Shown here piece by piece: positions 33,784-46,200 of a stretch of 64,000 nt of DNA (its first letter is position 1; each line of letters opens with the position of its first letter). The notes below the pieces were generated by a model. It ran no database searches. It saw only the letters and a program-made list of their open reading frames with translations, and was not told where the DNA came from. Location of the stretch: NCBI GenBank assembly GCA_022376515.1, contig WTXI01000052.1, forward strand, positions 62,001 to 126,000, read 5' to 3'. Source of the DNA: Lactifluus volemus (lineage: Eukaryota > Basidiomycota > Agaricomycetes > Russulales > Russulaceae). A program made the position numbers and the translations under genes.

Positions 33784-36700
33784 GTACTCTGTTCACGCTT
33801 GAAACGGACACTCACGTCTAAGCATCGCTCATGGGTAGGGCAGTGAATCAGTGTAGCATATCGTCGCCCCCTACTATTCGAATGCCTAGAATTTCCAAAG
33901 TTTCAATTTTCCGTACTAGTTTATCTGTGAATCAAAGAATAGAGCCCCGCATTCCCACCGTACCCCTTGGTGTATTACCTCCGTATTCGTATTTACTGTC
34001 GTGGGAGGGGGGGGGCAGGGAAATGTTTCAAGGCAACCAAATTCGTTATCGTTTCATCTCTGCGGAGGGTTATGTACCCTGCGTGCGCAGTGTCAGTGGA
34101 ATATAACCGGATGCTTTTATTAAAAGCACTTTCGCCGACATGTTACATTGCCTTGAAAACCCGTCTGGATGAACCAAAGGGGCAATGACGGGGATTTATT
34201 TTTTTTGGTTGGGGAACAACGATGGGTGATGGGCTTCTACTGTTCTGTGGGTAGTACAACTTTGACGAGGGCGAGCCTAAGCTTGAACCTTTGTCATAGA
34301 TGGGCTACTAGTATCCGCACGGGCACCCTATGTTATCGAAAGTGAATGGCAGAGATGATTCAGGTGCGGCCCCACACCCATTTCAGTCTTTGTCGAAGAA
34401 TCGAGGATCAAACCCTAGCACTAGAGAAATGGGAAATGGGCAAACCATTTCACTCTTGGTCCACCTTCATCCCCCCCATCTCCAAAACAAAACAAAAATA
34501 CCTTCTCGGAATGACTCGGGTCCATGATACTTTTGGTCAAATTGCTCGTGGGAGCCCAGGAAAGTTTTTGTGTGTCAAGTAACCCAACGGCGGACAGCAA
34601 TAACATTGTCGTGTGAATATTGTTGCTGGGCCACTGGTAGGATTTTAAAAGTTCCGGCGGTGCCTATACGTGTGTACGGCGACGCAAATGACGAATCTGT
34701 CGTGAGAGATGAACACGCGCTGAACCCTGCCGAGTCTGGCCAGCGATTCGTATCTGCTTGGCACACAAAAGCACTCCATCCCAGTCGTTAAGTGCGTAAA
34801 GGTGAAACTTCTTTCACCATCAACTCATGAAGATTTTGAAGCGTCTCACCAGCGATGGAGCGTCGAAACATAGTGATCCGTGCAACCTTGACCTAGCCAG
34901 CCAGTCGTTGGTCCGAGTCTCGGCGCCCTCGGGCAAATTTTGCAAATTGTTACCGCCCGCCTTGTGAATCTACCGTAAGAGTGGGAATAAGCTTCACCAA
35001 TGGCGGCGTTGTCGCCAACTTGTTTCGGAACTCCAAAGGCGAATGACGAGAGGCATTCCCATGGGCAGCGGGGCGTACTCGGAGTATAACGGCAACTCAC
35101 CGCCAATTTCCGTATTTTACAAACAAGGCAAAATCCGCGAGGGACCCATTGGACAGAGTGAAGCGAAATGCTAGTCTAGTCAAAGCTTAGGTGTGCACCG
35201 CAAAAGAGCTACAGAACCAGTGGTGGTCCTGACCGCCCACTAGTACACAACCGGAGAAAGAGCTGACGTTCTCGAGATATTCAAATGCCCGAGGGAATAT
35301 TGACAACCTGTCTGTGGCGTCCGCAAATTTGTATTCCGGTCTCTCCTGAGATAATCTGCATAAGTCGGTCGCGATGTTCGGAACCGGCGTCCTGGAAACG
35401 GAAACGGAAACGGGAAACGGAACGGCGTTTTTTAACTGGCGGCGTAAGAGAAAGGCACTGGCCAATGTGGCGTGCAAGTATACGATAGATCGACTTTGTT
35501 GTTGTCCCGTTTGAACGGCCAACCCTGTGGAACTGCGGTCGGGTCGCGATGACGACCCAACGAGGACGATCCAGAAGATGGCGCGCGATATTCCGGCGGC
35601 CACTCTGTTTGTGAAACGGAGTTGACCGTATTTGGGTGGACTCTCGCCACTTACGCCTTGTTTTGAACATTCTCGGGAGAGGCGTAATCTGATGGTTGAA
35701 GGTAATCGGCGTGCGCTCAATATGTTCTCCGTCATGAAACCCGAGAATGGTCTTGCTGCGCCCCCTTCGTTTATCCCACGCTTCTTGCGGCATACGACGG
35801 TGTCCGTGGGAACGATCAGGAGCAGAGGGTTGAAGGACTTCCGGACTGCTGGCGCCATATCGTAGCAAGGACGACACAAGACATATTGCATGTGGGTGAG
35901 TGATCATTGTAGCGTAGCGAAGCAGTGGAACGATACATTGCGGTGCCCGCGTTGGCAAGACAATCAAGTCTATATCGCAGATAGAGTAAGGAGATGGAAA
36001 TCTATCGGAAATTCTGAGCCGTCCGATACATTGTGAATAAAACAAACACGTGCAATGTCGACGAGCTGATATCGATGGGATGTCATCGGAGTGAGGAGAA
36101 AGTAATGTGGACCCCTCGAGTATCCGAATCCAGAGCAGAACCAAAAGAGGACCGACACGTGTTTGTCAAGTGTCATGTTTATGACGAAAGACAGGTTCGA
36201 ATCAAGCATGCACTAGAAAGTTCATCAAGGAGCCAATATACTTGGAGGTTGGTAGGCTAGCACGGAGCGGATTCGCAAACGGAAATGACGAGAAGGGGGA
36301 CGACGATGAAACGGGACTCGGATGATGCCTTGACGCCTTGACACCACGCCACGTATTAGTAAGCGCGTTTGTCAAGGCTCGAGAATGAGCAATTGTATCG
36401 AAGAAGACGTGAACAAGGATAATACACGCCACAGACCGCGGATTGAGGTGCTCCGGAAGTTGTACACCCTGCAGTCACGTTTACGTGTACGTACGGTATG
36501 GCGAAGTCATGACCCAATTTTCGGGACGATCACTGGCATATGTGAATGATGTAGTGTATAGAATAGGGTGTGCTTTACCACAAGTATGTTCTGATTTCGA
36601 AGGTCCCGGCCTGCCAATAGAATTGCATGAACCGGCGCCGTGATAACCGCGAGTATGGCATCATCGTACACCCGTACGTACAAGTACTCGTACCGTAGCT

Positions 36701-37039
36701 GTAACCGGCTAGATGAGGAAAAAGAACTGAGGTCCTACCGCTGCTGCCTGAGCTTCCACGAAGATCTCGAGGGTGGACAAACAACGCTTCCCACACTAAC
36801 ATACACACACATATACATACAAACATTTGCTGACTAAGTCACTACGCTTCGCAGCTGTCGTCGCGTCGCTTCAGTCAGACCCTTCTTCCAAGTAAACGAC
36901 TGTCATAAGGGCCTGGGAGTTCTACGCGATTGGGCAGGCTGCTTTCTACGATAGAAGGTTTAATTGTTCATCTTCCCCATCTGCCTGGTTTGCAAATCGC
37001 TTTTTTTTTGCGGAGGTCCGTTCTCTGTCTGGCGGTCAC
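33784..37039. other. 3.2 kb without a recognisable gene
   Basis: Open frames include two overlapping minus-strand frames (35187-35891 and 35281-36144) in different phases, neither with a known domain. Small frames elsewhere have no conserved content. There are no clear splice-linked exons and no transposon ends. I can only say that nothing is supported. Confidence 0.4.
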
Positions 37040-37850
37040 ATGCTTCTTACCCGTTCGAAATTTATCGTGCTGGACGCTCTTACGGGGCCTTTAAGACTAC
37101 TCATCCGAACTGCCCGGCATCGGACAAACCAATGCTCAGCGACGTCACTGCCAGCGCCACCACCTCTTTCAAATCTGGCAACTTCGAAAGACGTCGCCGC
37201 TGCCCGAGACTGGTTAAATCGTTTTCGAGAGTGCCCCATTCCTAGAGCGGCTGTTGACAATATCGCCTTTTCCCGGAGTTCCGGCCCCGGAGGCCAGGTT
37301 TGTCCACCAGTCATCAAATGCATGTGACCGTATCATATTCAAGGCTTGTGATAACCGAGCAGAACGTTAATAAAGTCAATACAAAGGTAACAATACGATG
37401 TGCCTTGGACTCGGCTTGGATACCTTCATGGGCGCGTGATGGCCTTCAACAGTCGGTGTGTCTTGTCAACTGCTCGGTGTCAAATTTTTTTTCCCCTAAA
37501 CCACTGATTGATAAATGTAGCCTTATTTTGTCAAATCAAGTCGTTCCATTCTACTGATATCAACACTCCATCGTTCGCAGGCACAGAATATTGATGACTG
37601 TCTGTCGAAGGTACGAACGTATCATTGATCCCGATGTCATCCCGGCACTTGACGAACCTACTATTTGCTGTAGTTGCATGCCCTAATTTGTTCTGCTGCG
37701 TCCGGGCCTATCCAGAACGAGCCATCAGAAGAACAGAGGGAGCGTGTTAGGGGGTTAGAACGGAAAGCGAATGCGCAGCGTAAGCTGCAAAAGGACAAAC
37801 GCAGTCAAACGAAAAGAAATAGGGAAAACTCCAGACTGGATTGGGATTAG
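37040..37850 (+). CDS. Mitochondrial GGQ peptidyl-tRNA hydrolase (ICT1 type)
   Basis: Class-I release-factor-like protein that rescues stalled mitochondrial ribosomes by hydrolysing peptidyl-tRNA. Four exons, 37040-37297, 37363-37455, 37521-37610 and 37674-37850, join in frame to 205 aa. The N-terminus is Arg/Ser-rich and hydrophobic, as for a mitochondrial presequence. The catalytic loop FSRSSGPGGQNVNKVNTK (about 77-94) has the GGQ motif, split exactly by intron 1 after Gln. It is followed by RCALDSAWIPSWA and a long basic C-terminal tail (RKANAQRKLQKDKRSQTKR), the feature that lets ICT1 work without a stop codon. The ATG at 37040 is chosen because it opens the frame into the conserved region. 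No disruption seen. Confidence 0.9.
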
Positions 37851-38215
37851 GTGATTCAGTTCTCCCTTTGTACCCTCGTGCGTGAGGTTCGGAAATGACT
37901 GTACCAGTCGTACGTCAAAATTTTCGTGCCGACGTTCGCACCACCTCAGCCGAGGATAAGCACGGCGGGATACAAAGTCAAATGATGCCACACGCTCATT
38001 CCCGTCCATTCAAAAACAGAATCAAGGCCTCCTAACTTCCCCAGCCAGCCCCTCTCCGGTTCTGATTTGCAACTCGACGACCTTGATCCACCACGTGACG
38101 TCGGCTGTCCTCAAATCGCTCCAATGCTCGGTAATTACTGTACTATATTGAGACGGGGCGGTCTAGAAATAAATTCCTTGGCCTACGAAATGTCTTAGGG
38201 GCGAGTTTATCTGCA

Positions 38216-39688
38216 ATGACGCAATTGGCGGCGCGGCTTTGGGGGAACCAAGACAACAAAAAGGGGGTAACTGCCTTTTCTTTCTTTCGCTCTCACAAGC
38301 AATCTGTCCAAAACTTAACTTTTTGGCGACAAATGTTGCGAAATTACTGGCCAGAAACGAGCTTTGCTGACGACGTCAAAGCGTCGATCTTCGAGTTTAT
38401 TGGAACGACCGTTTTTCTGCTTCTCGCGTTTGGCGGGACCCAAGGTTCGCACGAAGTGTTTGGGTCCGACCTCGAGAGGTCGCTCTATATCGCGACCGCT
38501 TTTGGTCTCAGCTTGCTCGTGTCCGCCTGGTTCTTCTTCCGCGCGACGGGCGGACTGTTCAACCCGGAAGTCAGCCTCACCCTACTTCTCGTTGGCGGTA
38601 TCAGACCCACGCGATTTGTGCTGTATTGCATTGCACAGTTGACGGGTGCCATTGCGGCCGCTGCGGTTGTCCTTGGCCTTACCCCGGTCAACTTGCCTAC
38701 AAGTACGTATTGATGCGCCCTTCCTCCTTTGTTTTCTTTGCTCGTCCCTGCGCTTACCGGTAACCACTTATCTAATACTTGTTTCCACGTGAAGCACGGT
38801 CCCCGCCTCGAATATCAATAACGCCCAGGCAGTATTCATCGAGATGTTCATCACTGCGGCGCTCTGTCTCGCTGTGCTGATGCTCGCAGCCGAAAAGCAC
38901 AGCTCGACGCCGTTTGCTCCCGTACGTGTTACCATCACCGCGCAGCAAACAATTGCCCATTCTTTGCTCTCTCCCCCCTCTTACCCGAACCTTCACTGAC
39001 GACTGATTTCTGACGAACGTAGATTGGTGTGGGGCTGACACTGTTTGCATGTCATTTGTGAGTGCTCATTTCTGATATTCCTGGCACCGGACAACAGCAT
39101 CTGACGCGCCACGTTTCTCGTCATGAAACTGCAGATTTGCCGTTCCTTATACGGGGGCTGGCATGAACACTGCGCGTTCGTTTGGGCCAGCGGCTGTAAC
39201 AGGGTTTCCCTTTAGTTCACAATGGATTGTACGTCTCATCTCCCCCCCCACCTTATGATCACCCCAGCTGGTGGCTGTCTCTCTTCTTTTTTTTTTGGTC
39301 GTGGCGTAAAGGAGTGAACACCCCCTTAACCACATTCCTACCCGTACGAGGAAATAACGAGAATGCTGACGCCATATGACAAATTTTATTTTGCATTAGT
39401 ACTGGGTGGGCCCATTTCTAGGCTCGCTCTTAGCCACCGCGATCTACGTCTCTTTGAAACAGTACGTCATAGTGGGCCCCCTGCGCAAGGGTGCTGCTAT
39501 GTTCCTTTTCTTCGAGCTTTCGAGGGCCTGGGCACTGACGCAAAGCAACTTGTATTTGATATTTATTTTGTAGTTATCGGTACTGGACCCTCAATCCTGG
39601 GCAAGAAGCAACCGAGCCAAAGATGTCGCCTCCAGACCCTGTGAGCGTCATACGCTCGTCAGATGAGACCGCAATGAACAACGTATGA
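38216..39688 (+). CDS. Aquaporin (MIP family) with NPE and NTA half-helix motifs
   Basis: Six-helix membrane channel for water or small solutes. Six exons: 38216-38706, 38795-38921, 39023-39057, 39135-39228, 39400-39461 and 39574-39688. Together they give 307 aa. Residues 1-52 are cytosolic; helix 1 is FEFIGTTVFLLLAFGG. The first half-helix reads GGLFNPEVSL (NPE at 116-118 instead of NPA). The second reads GAGMNTARSFGPA (NTA at 229-231 instead of NPA, with the conserved Arg of the selectivity filter kept). Helices AQAVFIEMFITAALCLAVLML and YWVGPFLGSLLATAIYVSL are clear. The C-terminal tail carries EPKMSPPDP. The same substitutions occur in a known clade of basidiomycete aquaporins, as far as I recall; selectivity cannot be read from this. 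Frame is intact; exon 2 uses an AAG acceptor. Confidence 0.9.
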
Positions 39689-41805
39689 TGAATGACGATG
39701 GATGACATGCTTTGGTACCGTTATGACGACCGACCCCTGTTTTCCCGGATCATCCATGTTTTGCGCAACCTACCAAGATTCTAGTTCCACTTTTGCCTTT
39801 TGTCGTATGCTGGTATTGTATCATTAGCACAATTAACTCCGATTATTGCACAACACCCACGCACCCAGACATATGCACACAGACGACTCTTACCGCCCAC
39901 GACCCAACTATTAGCGCACGTTTTACTACGAGTTCATCCATTCCTGTTATAAACCCTATGGCCAAAACCAATTTTTATTTTTTAAGTTTTTTTATTTTTT
40001 TAGTGAAACCGCTCGTGTGATATTAAAGGGTAATAATAATAATCAAGACGCCCCTTCGTGTGAACATGGCGATTGCGCAAAACCAGCGCCACAAAAAGTA
40101 ATTAGGTCCTTTGCCCTATTGGTATATTGGTTCCTCGTGCTTAGCCAACTATCACATTGTCAAGTGCTGATAATCTCCGTCCCGCGTGGAATGACCAACA
40201 CAACTTTGTCATGACACGTACCTCGTTTGTTCGTTGATTGGACCAAAGTTGGTAACATCATGATGATATATATATATATATATGTGCGTATTATTATGAT
40301 GATGATGTTGTTGGTGATGCGATGATGGGTGATGATGATGGAGTGATAGCCTAGCCAGGGCCAGGAGAGGGTGGAGGTGTGGGGTGGGTGAGAGAGGGAA
40401 GGGGAAAAAAAATGATCTCAACGCGACAAAGTAAGCATAGTCTACATACAATTGATGATGATGATGATGATGATGGTGCACCCTTGCCCACATGACCCGC
40501 CAAGGCTTTGCCCTGCCGCTGCCGCGCGCAACCGGTAAAAAATTTGATTCTTTCTCTTGTTGAGAAAAATGTGAGGGAGGAAGGGGCGCCATCATGATTT
40601 ATGATGACAATGATAATAGGGATGCTTTTGTTTCACCACGTGCGCCGTTCGTGAATGAATGGATGAAGGCGGAAAAGGGGAAAAGGGGGGGGTAAAAATG
40701 GATCCTTCCATCCAATGTACAGTAGTACTGTACTTCCGATAAGACCGGAAAGCGCGACTTTTTGGCAGCGGCGGCGGCGGCGGCGACGACATATTAGTTT
40801 TTGGTCGGTAGAAGTAGTATGTAGTAGTCATAATAGTAGCACCGCCGTATAGGGATACGGTATTAAAAATAAAAAAAAACTTACCCCTTGTAATATCCCC
40901 ATAGTTGTAGTAGCAAAAAAAGCACATGTGTGTGTGTGTGTGTGGCAATGACGACTTGTTACTTGTAGCAAAAACCCTTTTGATCGAGAGAGGTGTGTGT
41001 GTGTGTGTTGTGGAAACGCGCCGGCATGGCATTTGCGCCACCCCTGTCAAGCAAAGCAAAGCAAAGCAAAAAAAAAAAAAAAAAGAAGGGGGGGCAACTT
41101 GGCAAAGTCCGAAAAGCAAGGCAGTGGCGAGGCAGTGGGCGAGGCAACCTCACATAAAAAAAAAAACGAAAGGGCAAGGTGGGCGTCAAAAAGTGTGGTG
41201 TAGGGAGTGAGAAAAACCAGCGTAAAATCAACATAAACGCCTCTCTCTCTCTCTCGTGTGGGGGGAAACGACATTCCTTGCTGCTACTGCGTGTACATCA
41301 TGATCGCATGGGGGGAACTGCCCTTCACACTGACTCACGTGGGGGGGGTGCAACTGAAATAAGGTTCGAAATTGCAGTGCGGGGTCGTGGGCACACCCAC
41401 CCCCTTCTTCCACCCTCCTTACCCGGGACCCTGCATCGAGACAGTGATGCTGTCATTCAAAAATGTCCGATGGGATTTTGCTATGACGTTCCTCGTTCCT
41501 CTCTCTTTTTTTAATCAACCCCCGATTTAGAAATATATCGTTATTTGGTGGATTTGTAACCAGTAATTGAAGGGGGTATACCGTATACGTTACGCATTAA
41601 ACAAGTACAACCATAAAAAAAAAGGGAGAAAAGTACGACATATAATACAGCGGTGTGACGACGGTGATTTGTTGGGGTGTAATGTTGGGCGGGCATCACA
41701 TATCGACCAGCGACACAGGACTTAGTCAAGTCCCCAAACAAGTTCACTCGAGTCATCATAATCAGTAATCATATCTCCAACGTCAGCATCAAGGTGTCAT
41801 CAACA
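39689..41805. repeat. Microsatellite- and homopolymer-rich intergenic stretch
   Basis: No gene. Simple repeats include (TA)n at about 40267-40283, GATGAT runs at about 40300-40345 and 40452-40474, GGC runs near 40768-40782, (GT)n at about 40927-40944 and 40993-41008, GCAAA repeats running into A17 at about 41047-41084, and (CT)n at about 41241-41253. Frames crossing it are low-complexity artefacts. Confidence 0.6.
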
Positions 41806-43601
41806 TCATCGCTTTATTATACCCTTTCCCAAGAGGATCTTGGCACATGAGCGTTGTGTCAAAAAAAAAGAAAAAACTTGATGGGAACTGGGAGGGCCCG
41901 GGGCACCAGGGGGGGCAGTGCAGCCTTTGTATCCGCGGAGCAACACATACGTCTCACGCCGCACGCATCGGCGGCGAACCCGACACGGACCCTGCAAGGC
42001 GCTTCCGAATCGGTGGATCCTGCAACCAAGGACATCGCGCGCGTCAGCAAATACTCCGAAAGGTTTGCTATCCAGACACGAATCGGAGATGCCCCTCCCT
42101 TTCCCCTTCCCTCCTCCCCGTTCATCTCGGTGGTAAGGAAGTAAGAGTGAAGGGAGGGAAGGGGGGGGGGAGGGCGAAACAATTACATCAGGAAACTGGC
42201 TCACCTCCGAGTCCCACGTTCGCGCGTGTTTCCGTGCTGGAGATCCGCCCACGCTGGCACTCGCACTTGACGTGTGGGGTGAACCGACGTCATCGCGCTC
42301 ACGGTCATCCCACGCATATGCCGACCGCATAGGCGGTTTGGCGCCCCCTGATGACAATGACGGCGGTGGCAAGTGAGGCTGTCCGGCGTACGGGGCGTAG
42401 CGCGCATGCTCGGGTTCATATGTGGACACTTTGCGTGGGTATGTTGACACGCAGTCTGGGAGACCGTCAACGCATGCGCACCCCGGAAAAGGGCAGTTCA
42501 CACCTGGTGGGCGCTGGTTTTGACGTAGGAACAATGATACTGGGAAGAAAAGAGAGGGGAGTCAATCAGCGGAGTGGTGGGGCCTAGTGGGAAATGATCA
42601 ACATACAGAGGCTATCACGTCGATCTTCCAGGGCTGCGACCTCTTGTGATACTCGGTGTTCAGCCTCTAGGGAAGCGGTGTAGGCGACAAATGACTCTTG
42701 GGTGGCCTTTTGGGCACGACGCAGCGCCGTTCGGGCACTTTGTAAGTGAAGACCTAGAATGGCATATGTGAGTGAGTGACGAGATACAAGTGGAAGCATC
42801 GAACACACCGGACGACTCTGCTTCCTCTTCTAATGACCTGATGCTCGCCAGACGGGGACTAGACTTTATTGGCGGCACATACGAAACGGAGGAAACGGGA
42901 CCAGAATAACGGGGGACGGAACGCTCTGGGAATAAATATATATCAGTCGGGACAAGAAAGGAAGGGTGGGGCAACGGTGTGAACTGACCGCGGGTTAGAT
43001 GTCTACGGTCGGCATCCCAGCCATCGTCACTATCCAAAACGGAATCATCTGACGGTTCCGGGGATTCAGAAGGAGGGGGTGGAAGAAGCCGTGGAGGAGG
43101 CGGATTGTAACGATTCTCGAGCAACGCGTTTCGAAGGCGGGGATTGTGTGGAACGCCTGCTGCTTGGCGCTCGATGAACTTTCGAAGAAAGGTAAGTTCG
43201 ATGTTGTCGGGCATGACGTAGGGGGGTCCCTTGATGTCGCCGCGTTGCATGAGAAGTTCTAGATGAGACATGACCTTATCCTTGAGTTGTTGGAGCCATT
43301 CATGGAGTTCCATGTGGTCTTGGTCGGCGATGGGGTCATAGTCCTGGCGTCGACGAGCTTTGCGCCAGTAAGTCTTTGTGAGTTTGAGGGCATGATTGAC
43401 CTCGGAGTCAAGAGTGCGATACCACTCTGTAGCTTGCCGATTCAGAAGGACGGTGAGGACGCCGGGTTGTACACGAAGCTGAATAAGAGAGCGGCCATCG
43501 GGATTTGGGGGGGAGAGGACGCCCTTCTGACCTTGATTACCTCTTGTAGCACCTCTAGAGACGTTGCCGAGTTCTGGCCAGGGAAGGTCGTCGGTAAGCA
43601 T
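41806..43601 (-). CDS. Hypothetical multi-exon protein, coiled-coil and Pro-rich
   Basis: The first long frame from ATG 43601 gives MLTDDLPWPELGNVSRG, then a helical, charged region (SEVNHALKLTKTYWRKARRR, DHMELHEWLQQLKDKVMSHL, ELTFLRKFIERQAAG). A Pro/Ser-rich linker (PPPPRLLPPPPSESPEPSDD) follows. After an intron at about 42811-42757 comes a heptad-like segment (SARTALRRAQKATQESFVAYTASLEAEHRVSQEVAALEDRR; too long to repeat fully). After another at about 42604-42547 there is a short Cys-rich stretch (VNCPFPGCACVDGLPDC) and a Ser/Pro tail. The exact 3' end is unsure; frames remain open to 41806. I do not recognise the family. A TATA-like element lies 50 bases upstream. Confidence 0.55.
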
Positions 43602-43650
43602 GTTGGGGTTCGGGGGAAGAATGGATAGATGAGAGCATCTTGGTGGCTAA

Positions 43651-43656
43651 TTTATA
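43651..43656 (-). promoter_or_regulatory. TATA box of the 43601 gene
   Basis: TATAAA on the minus strand, 50 nt upstream of the ATG at 43601, in an A/T-rich stretch. Confidence 0.4.
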
Positions 43657-43659
43657 CAA

Positions 43660-46200
43660 ACTTATAAAATTAAGGCTATGGTAGTTAGACACGGGACGGA
43701 CTCGGACACTCGGAGGTGGTCAAATTATACGTAAGCCGGTCAGTCATCTTAACAACTCTTCAATTTTATTAATATTATAATAATCATATTTATTATTATT
43801 ATTAACCTGAAACCCCCCATCACAATCCTGCTGCGCAACCCTCTCTCGTCTTACCAACGCTGATCTCATCTCTCTAATCGGGGATTCCAGGCCCCTCTCC
43901 ACCCCTTCTCCCTCGATCCCTTTCCATCTTGTCGCGTGGCTCCTCTCCTCTCCACACGCGAATCCCTTCTATTTCTTCCGTTAAGCGATATCTCCTTCTA
44001 ATTTGATACCCTCTCCATGTGAGCAACCCGTCGTGAAAGCAATCTAATTGCCTACTTGCTGTGCACCGGCGTAACGCACACCCGGTTGGGGGCTGCGTGG
44101 TGCCCCTGACAAATCCTTGCCACCTAAATCAGGCCCACGCCCATTTCTCGCGTGATTTTATCCAAATCTGTACACGCTCTTGCTACACTAAGGGCTCAAA
44201 CGTCAACGCGTCAAGCTCTATCGAAGCGATCGTCGATTTCTCTCTCCCTAGAATTTTCTTCCCCGCTACGGCATTAGCCGATCTGTTTTGACCTGACCTG
44301 TGACCTGACCTGCTACTGATCAGAGCGTGCTTTCTTTGGGTACCCTTACAATTCAATACAGTTGCAAGACAGCTGTACATACAATAAATCATGTCATCTC
44401 GCGACGTATCATACATACATCATTTTTTACTGCCGTTAAGCGGCCATGCAGTCAGCGTCAAGCCCCTGCTCTCGTACCATTGCGGGTCCATAAATACCCG
44501 ACACCCGGCACCTGGCACTTGAATGAAACCAACATTCTAACCTTTTCTCCATAATATATGCCAACCATCTTTTGCTCCGTTCATGGATCATGATTCCTCC
44601 TCGAATCGCCACGCAAAAAAAAATTGTGCAATGTGCGTGCAGGTTGCTCACAACCCATTTGGCGCTGTACTTCAGGATATGTCTGGCGTGGCGTGGCGGC
44701 AGAATACATATTATATTTAAAGAACGCTCTGGCAACGCCTTAACCCCTTCCTCCTTCTTCAGTCGCGACACTGTATATATGCGCCGATATCCCGCTAAAT
44801 TCAGAAATCACCCCGTTCTCGCCACCCGCGTCGCCGCCCGCTTCCCATCACGCATTCAATCGTATAGTGTGTGATACAAGCCCATTCTCACTTCTAGCGC
44901 TACCGGTCACCGGAGTTCCCATCAAAGAACGTCCGGGGTCAAGCGACCAGCAACTACCCGGGCTCCATTCCACTTGCGGGGACGCCGGCGTCAAGTTGCT
45001 TGTTGCACTACACTTACTAATACGTTTACAGCTTGCTGCGCACCTGATTTATTATTATTTGCTAAACGTCATACTCTAACTACTTATGACGAAGCCAAAA
45101 TGATAACAAGTCCCCCGAAGAAAAAAAAAAACTTGAGATTGTGTACACACACCAGAAAAGAAGAAAAAAAGAAAAGAAAAGTGAATGATTGGATCATTTT
45201 TATTTATTCCCTGTTCGCGATGTAGCACGGAATATATTTTGATCGCCGTTAGAATGGTCGAATGATTGGGAATCAAAAATGCCGCTCAGGGCTGGGCTCG
45301 ATTCGCTTTACCGCCACTTGTCCGTTACCGCTTGATTTTTTTGCGGCATTGGTTTCTAACTTCCCAGCCCCTTTCGGATACACACACACACTTTCACTCT
45401 TCGGACAGCAAAAAACGTGAATCCTGTGCAGAAGGAAGACGTGTTGCCATCCCGGCCAAACGATCCGAACCAAGATCCGAACGCATTCCGGTGCCACCGG
45501 GATGTCCAGGCACCGCCGCGATGACAGAAGTGCAGCAACAACAACAACAACAACACAACATTCGACAAAAAATAACAAAAACGAAGCACCCTGCCATGTA
45601 TCTAATGTGAGTAGTAAGTTAGTAGTAGTAGGGGCTACCCGTTTCCCTGTCCGCAAAGGCTGTGTGAGAGCTATCATTAGAGCCCCACCAAAGCGCTCCC
45701 CTTTCAGCGCTGAAAGCAAAACTGACAAGCGTTAACTGGAAAAAAAAAAAGGTATTCACTCCCCCCCCCTCGCATCTGCATCAGTACATACAGCAGCACA
45801 GTACTAGTCATTGCTATCACGAAGCAAGCTGCAATTTGACCGGAATTAGAATTACAAGATTTTTTTTGTGATGCTAATTTTCTGAGATCACTAGTATGCA
45901 AACATGTGAGACGACTATAGTTTATCAGGCCGTTCGGCTATCTCTTCCCGGGCATGTTGGAGACCTCACCCTCAACTAACCTGATCAAAGAGTGGCGGAG
46001 GTTTTTTTACAAATTGTGATGGTGTGCCTATGTGTGCGTGTGGTACTGTCCTTGTCATCATGTTTTAGCTCCGCATTCGAATCATCGTATCATGGAGTAT
46101 ATTGGAAAAAAATAAATCAAGGTTGGGAAGAAGGGTTGGGGTTGGAGTGGGAACCTCAGGTTCTACAGTTGCCAATTTGACTTTCATCTCCAATCAACAT
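43660..46200. other. Intergenic, no gene recognised
   Basis: A/T-rich TTATTATTATTA-type sequence at about 43760-43805, a run of CAA triplets at 45535-45553, several A and C homopolymers. No open frame with recognisable content on either strand. Confidence 0.4.

Noticed and set aside
35187..36144. Two overlapping minus-strand frames of 234 and 287 codons
   Set aside because: Different phases over the same DNA and no domain in either; at most one could be real and neither can be supported.
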